A program made the translations under genes and the position numbers. A stretch of 46,693 nt of DNA from Streptacidiphilus jeojiense. Its GTDB lineage: Bacteria > Actinomycetota > Actinomycetes > Streptomycetales > Streptomycetaceae. Each line of letters opens with the position of its first letter. Position 1 is the first letter of the stretch. This document shows, piece by piece, positions 27,435 to 38,962 of this stretch. Location of the stretch: contig NZ_JOEH01000042.1 of NCBI RefSeq assembly GCF_000719095.1, forward strand, positions 1-46,693, given 5' to 3'. The notes under the pieces were generated by a model. The model was given only the letters and a program-made list of their open reading frames with translations. It was not told the DNA's origin and searched no databases.

Positions 27435-30400
27435 CTATAGCCTGCCATGCGGCTGATCGCTGCCCTGCATTGGCTCGGCCTCGCGGAGCAGCGACAGCAG
27501 TTCCCGGTGCAGCGGGTCGCCGCCCCCGGCCAGCGCGTCACGGAAGGCTCCGAGCACCGGTGGCGGCTGCTCGGCGAGGTCCTGGACGAAGGGGACCAGC
27601 GCACTCCGCTCGGCCTGGCCGAGGGCGGTGCGGGCCACCAGCCAGGCGGCGACGGGCGCCGCCGCCTCGGGGTGCAGGGCGAGGTACTCCGCCACCAGCC
27701 GGGTCACGGCCGCCCTGGCGTGCGGGGCGGGGGTCGCCCCGAGGGCCTGGAGCACGGCCGCCGCCTCCTCCCCCGGCTGGTTCATCCGGGTCCGGTAGCC
27801 GGCGAGGACCAGCGAGGGGTGGCTGTCCAGGGCGGGCGCCAGCGAGCGGGGCGTCAGATGGGGGTCGGCCGCGGCGTAGCGGTCCACGGCGGCGGGCAGA
27901 TGACGGCCCCTGGTGGCCGGGTCGGCCACCAGGACGGCCAGGGCGGCGCCGTGCAGCTCCCGCTCGCCGGTTCGGGCCAGCAGGGCCTCGGCGGCGTAGC
28001 GGAGCAGCGCCAGGTCGGCGTCCCGGCCGGGCGTACGGTCCGCGCCGGGTCCCGGTCCCCGGTCCGCTCCGGGCGCCGGTGCCAGGGCCAGCGCGAGGGC
28101 CAGGGCGGGTGCGTGCACGGCGGCGGCCACATGGCGTTCCGGGCGCGGATCGTGGGCCCAGCGGTCGACGGCCCGGCACATCGCCGACGGCTCGACCGCC
28201 ACCAGCTCCCGCAGCAGCGCGTCGGCGCGTGGATGGGCCGCCGCGACCAGCGCCTCGGCCAGGTCGTCCAGACCGGTGCTGCGACGGCTCCGCAGCAGCT
28301 GCAGCGCGGCCGGGGCCGCCTGCTCGTCCCGGAGCCAGTCGCAGAGGGCGGGGAAGGTCCCGGCCGGGTCGCCGGCGAGCAGCGCGGCCACCGCCTCCAG
28401 CGGTTCCGCCGTCCCGCCGCGGGACAGCAGGCGCAGCAGGTCCATCCGGACCGGCAGCGCCAGCGGCAGGCCGGTCCACAGCGCGAACGGCAGCACCTGG
28501 TCCCCGGCCCGGGCGCGGGCCGCCATCCGGGCGGCCAGCGAACGCAGCAGCGGCAGATAGGGATCCGCGTCCGGCAGCCGCAGCAGGACGGACACCAGCA
28601 GGGCGGAGGCCCACCAGCGGGCCTCGCTGTCCGGGGGCGCCGCATCGGGGCCGTCCAGGCGCAGCACCAGCCGGCTGAGCCAGGCCTCCAGCGCGACCGG
28701 GTCGTCCTGGAGCCGCAGCAGGGCCTCGCGGACCGGCCCGATCCGGTGGTGCGGGACCGGACCGGGGGCGGGCGGCGGCTGCGGTGGCGGTACCGCGTGC
28801 CCGCGCGGGCCGCCGCGGCGGTGGCTGCCGTGCGGCGGGGCGGCCGCCGTCTGCGGCCCGGCGGCTCCGGCTTCGGGGCCCGCCGCGCTCCGGCCGGGAC
28901 CGCCGCTGCCACCGACGCCGCCGGTCCCCGCGCCAGTGCCGAGCAGTCCGTCCATGGCAGCGGCCAGGTCCAGGTGCCCGCCCTGGATCCACTCCGACAA
29001 CTCCTCGTGGGCGAAGCGGTAGCCAGGCCCGGCGGGCACCAGCAGCCCCTCGGCCAGGACGGCGGGCACCCAGTGCGCCGGGAACACCTCGGCGAACCCG
29101 CGCCGGTCGAGCGCGCCCCCGCCCGGCCCCAGCATCCTGCGGGCCGCCTCGTGCACGCAGCCGGCCACGGCGGCAGCCAGCCGGCGGCACTCCCCCGCGC
29201 TGCGCGGTCCCAGCCGCTCGGCGATCCGCAGGCAGGCCAGGTCGACCCGGGCGCCGAGCAGGTCCGCGCGCCCGGGAACGGGGGACAGCGGCAGCCGCGG
29301 CGCCGCCGTCCGCAGATCGGCGAGCAGCCGCAGAGTGAACGGGTGCCGCGGCACGCCCCCGTCACGCCCCGGCGCTGGAAGCGCTGCCGCGAGCACCCCC
29401 GGGAGCAGTCCGACCGACCGAGCCGCCTGTTCCGCGACGGCTTGCGGCATGGGTCCGAGCCGCAGCGGCGGCTGCAGGTCCTCCGCGGAGAAGAACCCCG
29501 CCGACTGCTCCCAGTACTCGGGGCGGCAGCCGATCAGCAGCGCGGCGTCCTCGCGCCGCAGCCGGATCCCGGTCTCCGCGCACCAGGCCGGCAGCCGCAG
29601 CGACTGCGGCATCTCCTCGGGGCCGTCCAGCAGGACCAGCAGCGGCCGGTGCGCAGCGGCGGCCAGCCGGCAGGCCTGGTCGGCGCGGGTGCCCAGGGCA
29701 CGGCCCACCGCGTCCATGACCGAGACGTCGTCCGGACGGACGTCCGCCCCGCGCAGCCAGACCGTCGGCAGCCGGTGCGCGGCCCGGGAGCGGCGTACGG
29801 CGAGAGCGGCGAGCTCGGTGGTCCGGCCGCTGCCCGGCTCGCCGACCAGGGCGGCCACCGGGCGGTCGGCCGGCGCGCCCCAGACCTCGGGCAGGCCGTC
29901 CGGACGGTCGATCCGCACCGATGCCGGGCCGACCAGGGGCCCGACCGTGGTGGCGGCCAGCTCCAGTACCCCGGCCAGGTTCAGCGCCCGCCCGTAGGCC
30001 GGCACCGTGGCCGCGTTGCGGGCCAGCAGGTCGGCGACGACGGGGTGGCCCGCCGCGGCCCGCAGCGGCACCGCCAGTACGGCGTCCCGGTCCCGGCCGC
30101 GCAGCGCGGCGGTGGCGACGGCGGTGACCGCTCCGGTCTCGGCGTCCAGCACCGGGGTACCCGAGGCCTGCACCGGCAGACCGTGCGGCGCCTGGTCCAG
30201 CTCCAACTGCCAGACGTCGGCGACCAGGTGCCAGCGCTCGGCCGCCGCGTAACGGGCCGTCACCAGTCCGGCGACCCAGCCCTGGAGGGTCTGCTCCGGG
30301 CCGGGAAGGTTGATCAGCCGGGTGCCGTGGCCGCCCGCCAGCGGCAGCGGCGGCATCACGGCGTCGGTGCGCAGCAGCGCCAGGTCGAACTCCGGCAGCG

Positions 30401-30587
30401 GCACGATCTCCGCCGCGGTGAGCCGGCGCACCGCTCCGCCCGGCCAGAGCAGCAGCAGCGCGGGCAGTCCGTCGACGGCTTCGTGGCTGGTCAGATAGGT
30501 GCCCTCGCGGTCCACCGGGAACGCCGTGCCGCGTGTGCGTCCGGCGGCGTCGGAGACCCGTACCAGCGCTTCGTCCACCCGCTGCAC
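27435..30587 (-). CDS. Trypsin-like protease fused to a STAND-type NTPase
   Basis: A 1050-residue cytoplasmic protein. Residues 1-200 or so form a trypsin-like domain with a plausible triad: His35 (LTSHEAV), Asp68 (PEFDLALLR) and Ser142 (ASGTPVLD). An NTPase follows: P-loop GEPGSGRT (249-256), where the invariant Lys is Arg255, Walker B LLVLLDGPEE (Asp321) and a sensor-like LLIGCRPEYWE. A Pro/Gly-rich linker (about 560-630) leads to a long Leu/Ala-rich helical-repeat region. Protease-STAND fusions are known from predicted bacterial conflict and signalling systems, where the NTPase is a switch and the protease the effector. I recall similar proteins beside ribF in other streptomycetes, so this may be a lineage-conserved gene. 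GTG start, only a modest RBS. Function unknown. Confidence 0.85.
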   Translation of the reverse strand: MQRVDEALVRVSDAAGRTRGTAFPVDREGTYLTSHEAVDGLPALLLLWPGGAVRRLTAAEIVPLPEFDLALLRTDAVMPPLPLAGGHGTRLINLPGPEQTLQGWVAGLVTARYAAAERWHLVADVWQLELDQAPHGLPVQASGTPVLDAETGAVTAVATAALRGRDRDAVLAVPLRAAAGHPVVADLLARNAATVPAYGRALNLAGVLELAATTVGPLVGPASVRIDRPDGLPEVWGAPADRPVAALVGEPGSGRTTELAALAVRRSRAAHRLPTVWLRGADVRPDDVSVMDAVGRALGTRADQACRLAAAAHRPLLVLLDGPEEMPQSLRLPAWCAETGIRLRREDAALLIGCRPEYWEQSAGFFSAEDLQPPLRLGPMPQAVAEQAARSVGLLPGVLAAALPAPGRDGGVPRHPFTLRLLADLRTAAPRLPLSPVPGRADLLGARVDLACLRIAERLGPRSAGECRRLAAAVAGCVHEAARRMLGPGGGALDRRGFAEVFPAHWVPAVLAEGLLVPAGPGYRFAHEELSEWIQGGHLDLAAAMDGLLGTGAGTGGVGGSGGPGRSAAGPEAGAAGPQTAAAPPHGSHRRGGPRGHAVPPPQPPPAPGPVPHHRIGPVREALLRLQDDPVALEAWLSRLVLRLDGPDAAPPDSEARWWASALLVSVLLRLPDADPYLPLLRSLAARMAARARAGDQVLPFALWTGLPLALPVRMDLLRLLSRGGTAEPLEAVAALLAGDPAGTFPALCDWLRDEQAAPAALQLLRSRRSTGLDDLAEALVAAAHPRADALLRELVAVEPSAMCRAVDRWAHDPRPERHVAAAVHAPALALALALAPAPGADRGPGPGADRTPGRDADLALLRYAAEALLARTGERELHGAALAVLVADPATRGRHLPAAVDRYAAADPHLTPRSLAPALDSHPSLVLAGYRTRMNQPGEEAAAVLQALGATPAPHARAAVTRLVAEYLALHPEAAAPVAAWLVARTALGQAERSALVPFVQDLAEQPPPVLGAFRDALAGGGDPLHRELLSLLREAEPMQGSDQPHGRL

Positions 30588-30731
30588 CCGCGCTCACCCC
30601 CGGTCGGCCGCCACTCGACCGCAGGCTGCCCGCCGCGGGCCGGGGGCGACCCCGGGTGCACCTCGCGCCCCCCTGCTTCGCTCCGAGCGCTCGCTCGATG
30701 GGGTGAGCCGGGTTTGTACCGGTGCAGCTGT

Positions 30732-30751
30732 GGTCCTAGGCCGGTCCTAGG
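30732..30751. promoter_or_regulatory. Tandem GGTCCTAGG boxes upstream of the PPOX gene
   Basis: GGTCCTAGG occurs at 30732-30740 and 30743-30751, an 11-bp offset that puts both on one face of the helix. Each contains palindromic CCTAGG. They lie about 50-65 bp before the PPOX start, in the divergent interval with the protease-STAND gene, so they are candidate operators for either. Confidence 0.45.
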
Positions 30752-30798
30752 TCGGCCGTCCGATGCGCCCGCAGCGCCCGGCTGTGAGGCTTGGGTGC

Positions 30799-31182
30799 AT
30801 GACAGCGACCGCCAGGACAGCACTCACCGGAACCGAACTCGCCTACCTCAGGACCCAGCACCTCGCCCGGCTGGCGACGGTGGACGCCAAGGGCCGTCCG
30901 CAGGCCAACCCGGTCGGCTTCGTCATCCGCGAGGACGGCGCGATCGACATCGGCGGCTGGGCCATGGGAACGACCAAGAAGTGGCGCAACATCGCCGGCA
31001 ACCCCTTCGTCGCCCTGGTCGTGGACGACCTGGCCAGTGTGCAGCCGTGGAAGGTGCGCGGGGTGGAGATCCGGGGCGAGGCGGAGCAACTGGTCGGGCC
31101 GCACGACCTGGGCGCGCAGCTGAGCGCCGAGGTGATCAGGATCCATCCGTCCTGGATCCTCAGCTGGGGCCTGGAGGACTGA
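30799..31182 (+). CDS. PPOX-class (pyridoxamine 5'-phosphate oxidase fold) flavin/F420-dependent protein
   Basis: A 127-residue split-barrel protein. The sequence LRTQHLARLATVDAKGRPQANPVGFV is the usual opening of PPOX-class F420-dependent or FMN-binding oxidoreductases. TTKKWRNIAGNPFVALVVDD matches the phosphate-binding K..N...NP.V motif. The substrate is unknown. ATG start with GAGG 9 nt upstream. It is convergent with truB, and only 2 nt separate the stop codons, so no terminator fits between them. Confidence 0.88.
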   Translation: MTATARTALTGTELAYLRTQHLARLATVDAKGRPQANPVGFVIREDGAIDIGGWAMGTTKKWRNIAGNPFVALVVDDLASVQPWKVRGVEIRGEAEQLVGPHDLGAQLSAEVIRIHPSWILSWGLED

Positions 31183-31184
31183 CC

Positions 31185-32096
31185 TCAGACGAAGACGGCC
31201 AGTGACTTGGCCTTGCCGCCGCGCTCCTCGATCAGGGCGAGGAAGCGCCCCTCGGGGTCGAAGACCGCGATCGGCTCGACGGACCGGTCCATCCCGGGAC
31301 CGGCGATGCGGACCCCGTTGACCAGCAGTCGGGCCTGTTCGGCGTCCACGTCCCAGCGGGTGAAAGCGGCCGCAGCGGCGTCGGCGATGGGAAGCACCGA
31401 GTCCGCGAAGGAGTCCTCCAGCGCCGCGAGGGTGTGCGAGCCGTCGACGGTGTAGGGGCCGACCCGGGTGCGGCGCAGGGCGGTGAGGTGGCCGCCGGTG
31501 CCGAGCCCGGCGCCGAGGTCGCGGGCCAGCGCGCGGATGTAGGTGCCCGAGGTGCAGTCGACGGTGACGTCCAGGTCGATCAGCGGGGTGCCGTCCTCGG
31601 CCTGCGCCTCGCGTCGGGCGTGCACCTCGAAGCGGGAGACGGTGACCGGGCGGGAGGCCAGCTCCACCTCCTCGCCCTCGCGCACCCGGGTGTAGGAGCG
31701 CTTGCCGTCGATCTTGATGGCACTGACCGAGGAGGGCACCTGTTCGATGTCGCCGGTCAGCGCGGCGATCCCGGCCTCGATCGCCTCGGGGTTCACCGCG
31801 GCGGTGGAGACGGTCGCGGTCACGTCCCCCTCGGCGTCGTCGGTCACCGTGGCCTGGCCCAGCCGGATGGTGGCCTCATAGGTCTTGGACGTCAGCGCCA
31901 GGTGCCCGAGCAGCCGGGTGGCCCGCTCGCAGCCGATCACCAGGACTCCGGTGGCCATCGGGTCCAGCGTCCCGGCGTGGCCGACCTTCCTGGTCCCGGC
32001 GAGCTTCCGGATCCGGGCGACCACGGTGTGCGAGGTGATGCCGGCGGGCTTGTCCACGATGACCAGCCCGTCGGGGCCGGTTCCCTTGCGCTTCAA
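31185..32096 (-). CDS. truB: tRNA pseudouridine(55) synthase TruB
   Basis: A 303-residue enzyme that makes pseudouridine 55 in the T-loop of tRNAs. The catalytic motif GHAGTLDPMATGVL holds the Asp nucleophile (about residue 45). GLVIVDKPAGITSH and TYEATIRLGQATVTDDAEGD are family motifs, and DVTVDCTSGTYIRALARDLG follows. The C-terminal part is the actinobacterial PUA-like extension. The TTG start gives MKRKGTGPDG and has GAAGG about 11 nt upstream. A tandem 15-bp repeat lies between it and nrnA. Length normal. Confidence 0.95.
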   Translation of the reverse strand: MKRKGTGPDGLVIVDKPAGITSHTVVARIRKLAGTRKVGHAGTLDPMATGVLVIGCERATRLLGHLALTSKTYEATIRLGQATVTDDAEGDVTATVSTAAVNPEAIEAGIAALTGDIEQVPSSVSAIKIDGKRSYTRVREGEEVELASRPVTVSRFEVHARREAQAEDGTPLIDLDVTVDCTSGTYIRALARDLGAGLGTGGHLTALRRTRVGPYTVDGSHTLAALEDSFADSVLPIADAAAAAFTRWDVDAEQARLLVNGVRIAGPGMDRSVEPIAVFDPEGRFLALIEERGGKAKSLAVFV

Positions 32097-32129
32097 CGAT
32101 CAGAGCCTTCAGTCGGCGGTGCTTCAGAT

Positions 32130-32174
32130 GGGGTTGCGTCGGGCGGGGGTGCGTCGGGCGGGGGTGCGTCGGGC
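32130..32174. repeat. 15-bp tandem repeat, three copies, between nrnA and truB
   Basis: Unit GGGGGTGCGTCGGGC at 32145-32159 and 32160-32174, with a one-base variant at 32130-32144 and a partial fourth copy after. It sits in the 88-bp intergenic region ahead of truB and is noncoding there. Copy number may vary. Confidence 0.85.
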
Positions 32175-32184
32175 GGGCGGTGCG

Positions 32185-33294
32185 TCAGCCGGCGCGGAGG
32201 GCGGCGCGGAACCGGGCCACGGTCTCCGCCACCGGGTCGTGCGAGGTGAAGCCGGCCGCGTAGGCGTGTCCGCCGCCGCCGAGGGCTCCGCAGGCCGCCG
32301 CGACGTCCACCGCGCCCTTGGCCCGGGAGGAGCCGCGCAGGCTGCCGTCCGGGTCCTCCTTGAGCACCAGGGTGGCCTCGGCCTCGGAGGCCTTGCGGAC
32401 CACGTCGATCAGGCCCTCGATCTCCTCCGGGAGCACCCCGTGGGCCACCAGGTCAGCCCAGGGGACCCAGGTCCACACCAGGCCGAGACCGTCCGCCGCC
32501 TCCGGGTCCAGCACGGCCCGGTCCAGCGCGGCGGCCAGCACCTTGAGGTAGCCGAAGGACTGGGTGTCCCACAGCCGCCGGGAGATCAGGTCGTGCCGCA
32601 CCCCGGTCGCCAGCAGCCGGGAGGCCAGCTCATGGGTGGCCGGCGTGGTCGCCGAGTAGCGGAAGGAGCCGGTGTCGGTCGCCACCCCGGTGTAGAGGCA
32701 GGTGGCGATGGAGACGTCCAGCGGGACGCCGAGCCGCCGCAGCAGCTCGTCCACCAGGACGGCCGTCGCGGGGGCGGCCGGGTCGATCAGCAGATGGGTG
32801 CCGAAGCCGCCGTTGGAGGCGTGGTGGTCGATCACCACCAGCGTCTCCGCGGCCTCGGCCTTGGCCTGCAGCAGACCCAGCCGGCGGACGTCGGCGACGT
32901 CGAAGGTGATCAGCAGCTCGGGCCGGTCCGGCACCGCGGAGGCCGGGACCAGCAGGTCCTGCGCGGGCAGGAAGCCCAGCGAGGCGGGGACGATCTGCGG
33001 GTCGTCCCCGAAGGAGACCCGCACCTCGATGCCCAGCGACCGCAGCGCGATCCCGGCGGCCAGCGCCGAGCCGAGCGCGTCGCCGTCCGGCAGCACATGG
33101 CAGACCAGGTCGACCGAGGAGGCCGAACCGATCGCCGCGAGCACCGGCTCCCAGTCGGAATCGACCAGCCCGCCGTGGGCGGTCCCGCCGTCGGTGAGGT
33201 CCGGCGCCACCGCCTTCCCGCTGCGCGGGGACGGCAGCGCCGGGACGCCCACCACCAGCGTGGCGGGCGTCCCGGCGGCCTGCTGCGCGGCCAC
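32185..33294 (-). CDS. nrnA: DHH/DHHA1 phosphoesterase, NrnA-like (nanoRNase / pAp phosphatase)
   Basis: A 369-residue DHH-family enzyme expected to degrade short oligoribonucleotides (or linear dinucleotides such as pApA) and dephosphorylate pAp. Metal-binding motifs are CHVLPDGDALGS, ITFDVADV, the signature VVIDHHAS, and TGVATDTGSF. The DHHA1 domain ends with GALGGGGHAYAAGF, the substrate-binding GGGH motif. The GTG start at 33294 lies 1 nt past the rbfA stop with GAGGACGAG upstream; an ATG at 33348 inside rbfA is an alternative. Position between rbfA and truB is typical for actinobacteria. Confidence 0.92.
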   Translation of the reverse strand: MAAQQAAGTPATLVVGVPALPSPRSGKAVAPDLTDGGTAHGGLVDSDWEPVLAAIGSASSVDLVCHVLPDGDALGSALAAGIALRSLGIEVRVSFGDDPQIVPASLGFLPAQDLLVPASAVPDRPELLITFDVADVRRLGLLQAKAEAAETLVVIDHHASNGGFGTHLLIDPAAPATAVLVDELLRRLGVPLDVSIATCLYTGVATDTGSFRYSATTPATHELASRLLATGVRHDLISRRLWDTQSFGYLKVLAAALDRAVLDPEAADGLGLVWTWVPWADLVAHGVLPEEIEGLIDVVRKASEAEATLVLKEDPDGSLRGSSRAKGAVDVAAACGALGGGGHAYAAGFTSHDPVAETVARFRAALRAG

Positions 33295-33295
33295 G

Positions 33296-33763
33296 CTACT
33301 CGTCCTCGGTGTCGTCGAGGTCGGCGTCGTCGTCGAGATCATCCTCACCAGGCTTGCGGTACGGGTCCGCCTCGCCGGCGTAGGTCTTGCCGACCGCGAC
33401 GCTGCGCACCTCGGCGTCCTGCTGCCTGGCCTTGACCAGCAGGTCGTCCAGGTGCCGGGCGGTGTCCGGGATGGCGTCGGCGACGAAGGTCAGGGAGGGC
33501 GTGAAGCGCACCCCGGTCTGCCGTCCGACCTCGGTGCGCAGTACGCCCTTGGCGCTCTCCAGCGCGGCGGCCGAGGCCGCCCGCTCGGTCTCGTCGCCGT
33601 AGACGGTGTAGAAGACGGTGGCCTCGCGCAGGTCACCGGTGACCCGGGTGTCCGTGATGGTCACGAAGCCCAGGCGGGGATCCTTGATCCGCCGTTCCAG
33701 GGTCTCCGCGACGACCACCCGGATGCGGTCTGCGAGCTTGCGCGCCCTCGCGGTGTCGGTCAC
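33296..33763 (-). CDS. rbfA: 30S ribosome-binding factor RbfA
   Basis: A 155-residue KH-fold protein that binds the 30S subunit during late maturation of the 16S 5' end. Visible are [48 protein letters not shown] and the C-terminal [21 protein letters not shown]. The last 30 residues form an acidic tail ([15 protein letters not shown]) that is common in actinobacterial RbfA. The GTG start at 33763 is chosen for GAGGAGGA just upstream; the open frame continues 25 codons further without homology. The stop almost abuts the nrnA start. Confidence 0.94.
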   Translation of the reverse strand: MTDTARARKLADRIRVVVAETLERRIKDPRLGFVTITDTRVTGDLREATVFYTVYGDETERAASAAALESAKGVLRTEVGRQTGVRFTPSLTFVADAIPDTARHLDDLLVKARQQDAEVRSVAVGKTYAGEADPYRKPGEDDLDDDADLDDTEDE

Positions 33764-33862
33764 TGGTCCTCCTCGTGCAGGGGGCTCGATCGCCCCTTGG
33801 TCCCCAGGCCCGTCCACAACGTACCCGGAGGCATCCACCTAGGGATGCCATGTCTGATTGTG

Positions 33863-34159
33863 CTATTCGTCATCGTCGTCCCTGAGCCGGCGCCGGGCCG
33901 ACAGCAGTTGGACCTCGGGACGGCCGGAGACCAGCCGTTCGCAGCTGTCCAGGACCTCGTTGACGTACGAGACGTCGCCCGACACCACGGCCAGACCGAT
34001 CTCGCTCCTGCGGTGCAGGTCCTGGTCCCCGGTCTCGGCAGCGCAGACGCTGTACTTGCGCTGCAGTTCGGCCACGATCGGCCGGACGATCGAACGCTTC
34101 TCCTTGAGCGAGTGGACGTCGCCGAGCAGAAGGTCGAAGGTCAGTGTTCCCACGAACAT
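33863..34159 (-). CDS. ylxP: DUF503 family protein (YlxP-like)
   Basis: A 98-residue small conserved protein found between infB and rbfA in many Gram-positive bacteria. MFVGTLTFDLLLGDVHSLKEKRSIVRPIVAELQRKYSV is the DUF503 hallmark, and IGLAVVSGDVSYVNEVLDSCERLV completes the ferredoxin-like fold. The function is not established; a role near ribosome assembly has been suggested. It ends in an acidic DDDDE tail. ATG start. The infB terminator lies upstream, so expression may rely on readthrough or a local promoter. Confidence 0.92.
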   Translation of the reverse strand: MFVGTLTFDLLLGDVHSLKEKRSIVRPIVAELQRKYSVCAAETGDQDLHRRSEIGLAVVSGDVSYVNEVLDSCERLVSGRPEVQLLSARRRLRDDDDE

Positions 34160-34237
34160 GAGTGACAGGTCAAGCCGACCTGAAGGCCTCGAAGGGTTAC
34201 TCCTTGGTGAAGCCCCGCCACCGTACTCAACGCGGCC

Positions 34238-34270
34238 GGGGCCGGTCGACAGGTTTCGTCGACCGGCCCC
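34238..34270 (-). terminator. Terminator of infB
   Basis: A perfect 13-bp stem GGGGCCGGTCGAC/GTCGACCGGCCCC with a 7-nt loop, 15 nt past the infB stop. It lies between infB and the DUF503 gene of the same strand, so it may attenuate downstream expression. Confidence 0.88.
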
Positions 34271-34285
34271 ACCCGACTCAGTGAC

Positions 34286-37384
<3,099 letters not shown>

Positions 37385-37424
37385 TTCGCTCCTTTGTAGG
37401 TCCGGGTGTTCCGCCGGACCGTCG

Positions 37425-37470
37425 CTACTTCATGCTCGTACTCATCGCGTACTCATCGAGTGCTCATCGC
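37425..37470 (-). promoter_or_regulatory. 11-bp triple repeat with overlapping micro-ORFs in the infB leader
   Basis: The plus strand reads GTACTCATCGC (37438-37448), GTACTCATCGA (37449-37459), GTGCTCATCGC (37460-37470). On the minus strand each unit supplies an ATG and a stop, giving MSTR (37467-37453), MSTR (37456-37442) and MSTSMK (37445-37425), each overlapping the next by ATGA. No strong RBS is visible before the first. A translated leader is possible but unproven. Confidence 0.5.
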
Positions 37471-37536
37471 AATCTCGACCTACTTTCGAACTCGCGAGGT
37501 ACCTGGTGCTCGGCCCCCGCACATGGGTGCGGCAGC

Positions 37537-37836
37537 TCAGTGCTCTGACATTTCTGCGACCCTCGGCAGTGCCTCTACGTACCGCTGGACTGCCGCGGTG
37601 TCGAGCGGCCCCGGCAGGCGGAACGCCCTGGGGAACGCCCGGCGGCGCAGCGCCAGGTCGAGGCACCCCGGCCTGGGGTGCAGGTGCGCTCCCCGGCCGG
37701 GCAGCGTGCCTCGGGGATCGGGGACGCAGACGCCCTCGACCGCCGTCACACGCAGCAGGTCATGTTTGGCCGCCCGCTCCCTACACCCGACGCAAGTGCG
37801 TTCCGGGCATGAAAGGTCACGCGTCCGACCAGACAC
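37537..37836 (-). CDS. ylxR: YlxR family (DUF448) RNA-binding protein
   Basis: A 99-residue protein of the nusA-infB operon. PERTCVGCRERAAKHDLLRV is the family signature (CxGCR), followed by PDPRGTLPGRGAHLHPRPGCL and RRRAFPRAFR, the basic nucleic-acid-binding face. The family is thought to bind RNA or the ribosome, or to regulate genes; the role in streptomycetes is not settled. The GTG start at 37836 gives VSGRTRDLSCPERTC as in homologues; an ATG at 37887 would add 17 residues. GAGGGG lies 12 nt upstream. Confidence 0.92.
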   Translation of the reverse strand: MSGRTRDLSCPERTCVGCRERAAKHDLLRVTAVEGVCVPDPRGTLPGRGAHLHPRPGCLDLALRRRAFPRAFRLPGPLDTAAVQRYVEALPRVAEMSEH

Positions 37837-37904
37837 GTCCAAGTCTACCCCTCTGATGGTCTTCACTCCGACCCACTTACTGCGCACTTCCGCCCGGAGG
37901 CGGC

Positions 37905-38918
37905 TCAGCGGTCGCGGCCCTCGGCCGAACCGGAGGGGCCGTCGCTCTCGACGTCCGGGCGGATGTCGATGCGCCAGCCGGTGAGGCGCGCGGCCAGGCG
38001 GGCGTTCTGGCCCTCCTTGCCGATCGCCAGCGACAGCTGGTAGTCCGGCACGGTCACCCGGGCGGACCGGGCGTCGTAGTCGACGATCTCCACCCGGGTC
38101 ACCCGTGCGGGGGACAGCGCGTTGGCGACCATCTCGGCCGGGTCGTCCGACCAGTCCACGATGTCGATCTTCTCACCGTGCAGTTCGGCCATCACCGCGC
38201 GGACCCGGCCACCCATCGGGCCGATGCAGGCGCCCTTGGCGTTCAGCCCGGACTTGCCGGTCCACACCGCGATCTTGCTGCGGAAGCCGGCCTCGCGGGC
38301 GATGGCGGCGATCTCCACCGAACCGTCCGCGATCTCCGGGACCTCCAGCGCGAACAGCGCGCGGACCAGGTTGGGGTGGGTGCGCGACAGCGTCACCGAG
38401 GGGCCGCGCACGCCGCGGCGCACCGCGACCACGTAGCACTTCAGCCGCAGCCCGTGCTTGTACTCCTCGCCCGGGACCTGCTCCTGGGCCGGCAGGATCG
38501 CCTCGATCTTGCCGATGTCGACCAGGACGTTCTTGGGGTCCTTGCCCTGCTGCACCACACCGGTGACGATGTCGCCCTCGCGGCCGGCGTACTCGCCGAA
38601 GGTCAGCTCCTCCTCGGCGTCGCGCAGCCGCTGCAGGATCACCTGCTTGGCGGTGCTGGCCGCGATCCGGCCGAAGCCGCTGGGGGTGTCGTCGAACTCG
38701 CGCGGGGTGCCGCCCTCGGCGACCTCGTCCGCGTCCTCCTTGGCCCAGACCGTCACATGGCCGGTCTCGCGGTCGAGCTCGACCCGGGCCTTCTGCCGCG
38801 AGCCCTCAGTGCGGTGGTACGCAATGAGGAGGGCCGACTCGATCGCCTGGACCAGCAGGTCGAACTTGATCTCCCGCTCCTGCACCAACCTGCGCAGGGC
38901 ACTCATGTCGATATCCAC
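37905..38918 (-). CDS. nusA: Transcription termination/antitermination factor NusA
   Basis: A 337-residue RNA polymerase-binding factor acting in pausing, termination and rRNA antitermination. The N-terminal domain ([34 protein letters not shown]) binds RNA polymerase. It is followed by S1 ([11 protein letters not shown]), KH1 ([23 protein letters not shown]) and KH2 ([28 protein letters not shown]). It lacks the C-terminal acidic repeats of E. coli NusA, normal for actinobacteria. GTG start with GAGGAGG upstream. It sits between rimP and ylxR in a probable operon. Confidence 0.96.
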   Translation of the reverse strand: MDIDMSALRRLVQEREIKFDLLVQAIESALLIAYHRTEGSRQKARVELDRETGHVTVWAKEDADEVAEGGTPREFDDTPSGFGRIAASTAKQVILQRLRDAEEELTFGEYAGREGDIVTGVVQQGKDPKNVLVDIGKIEAILPAQEQVPGEEYKHGLRLKCYVVAVRRGVRGPSVTLSRTHPNLVRALFALEVPEIADGSVEIAAIAREAGFRSKIAVWTGKSGLNAKGACIGPMGGRVRAVMAELHGEKIDIVDWSDDPAEMVANALSPARVTRVEIVDYDARSARVTVPDYQLSLAIGKEGQNARLAARLTGWRIDIRPDVESDGPSGSAEGRDR

Positions 38919-38962
38919 GGCTACGCCTCCTCTTCTTCTCTTCAGTCAGTCGTGGGGTACTG

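Noticed and set aside
27447..31205. Plus-strand open frame of about 1252 codons
   Set aside because: Antisense of the protease-STAND gene running into the PPOX gene in another frame; low-complexity Gln/Arg/Gly composition.
32130..32190. CRISPR-like array
   Set aside because: The 15-bp units are head-to-tail without spacers, so it is a simple tandem repeat.
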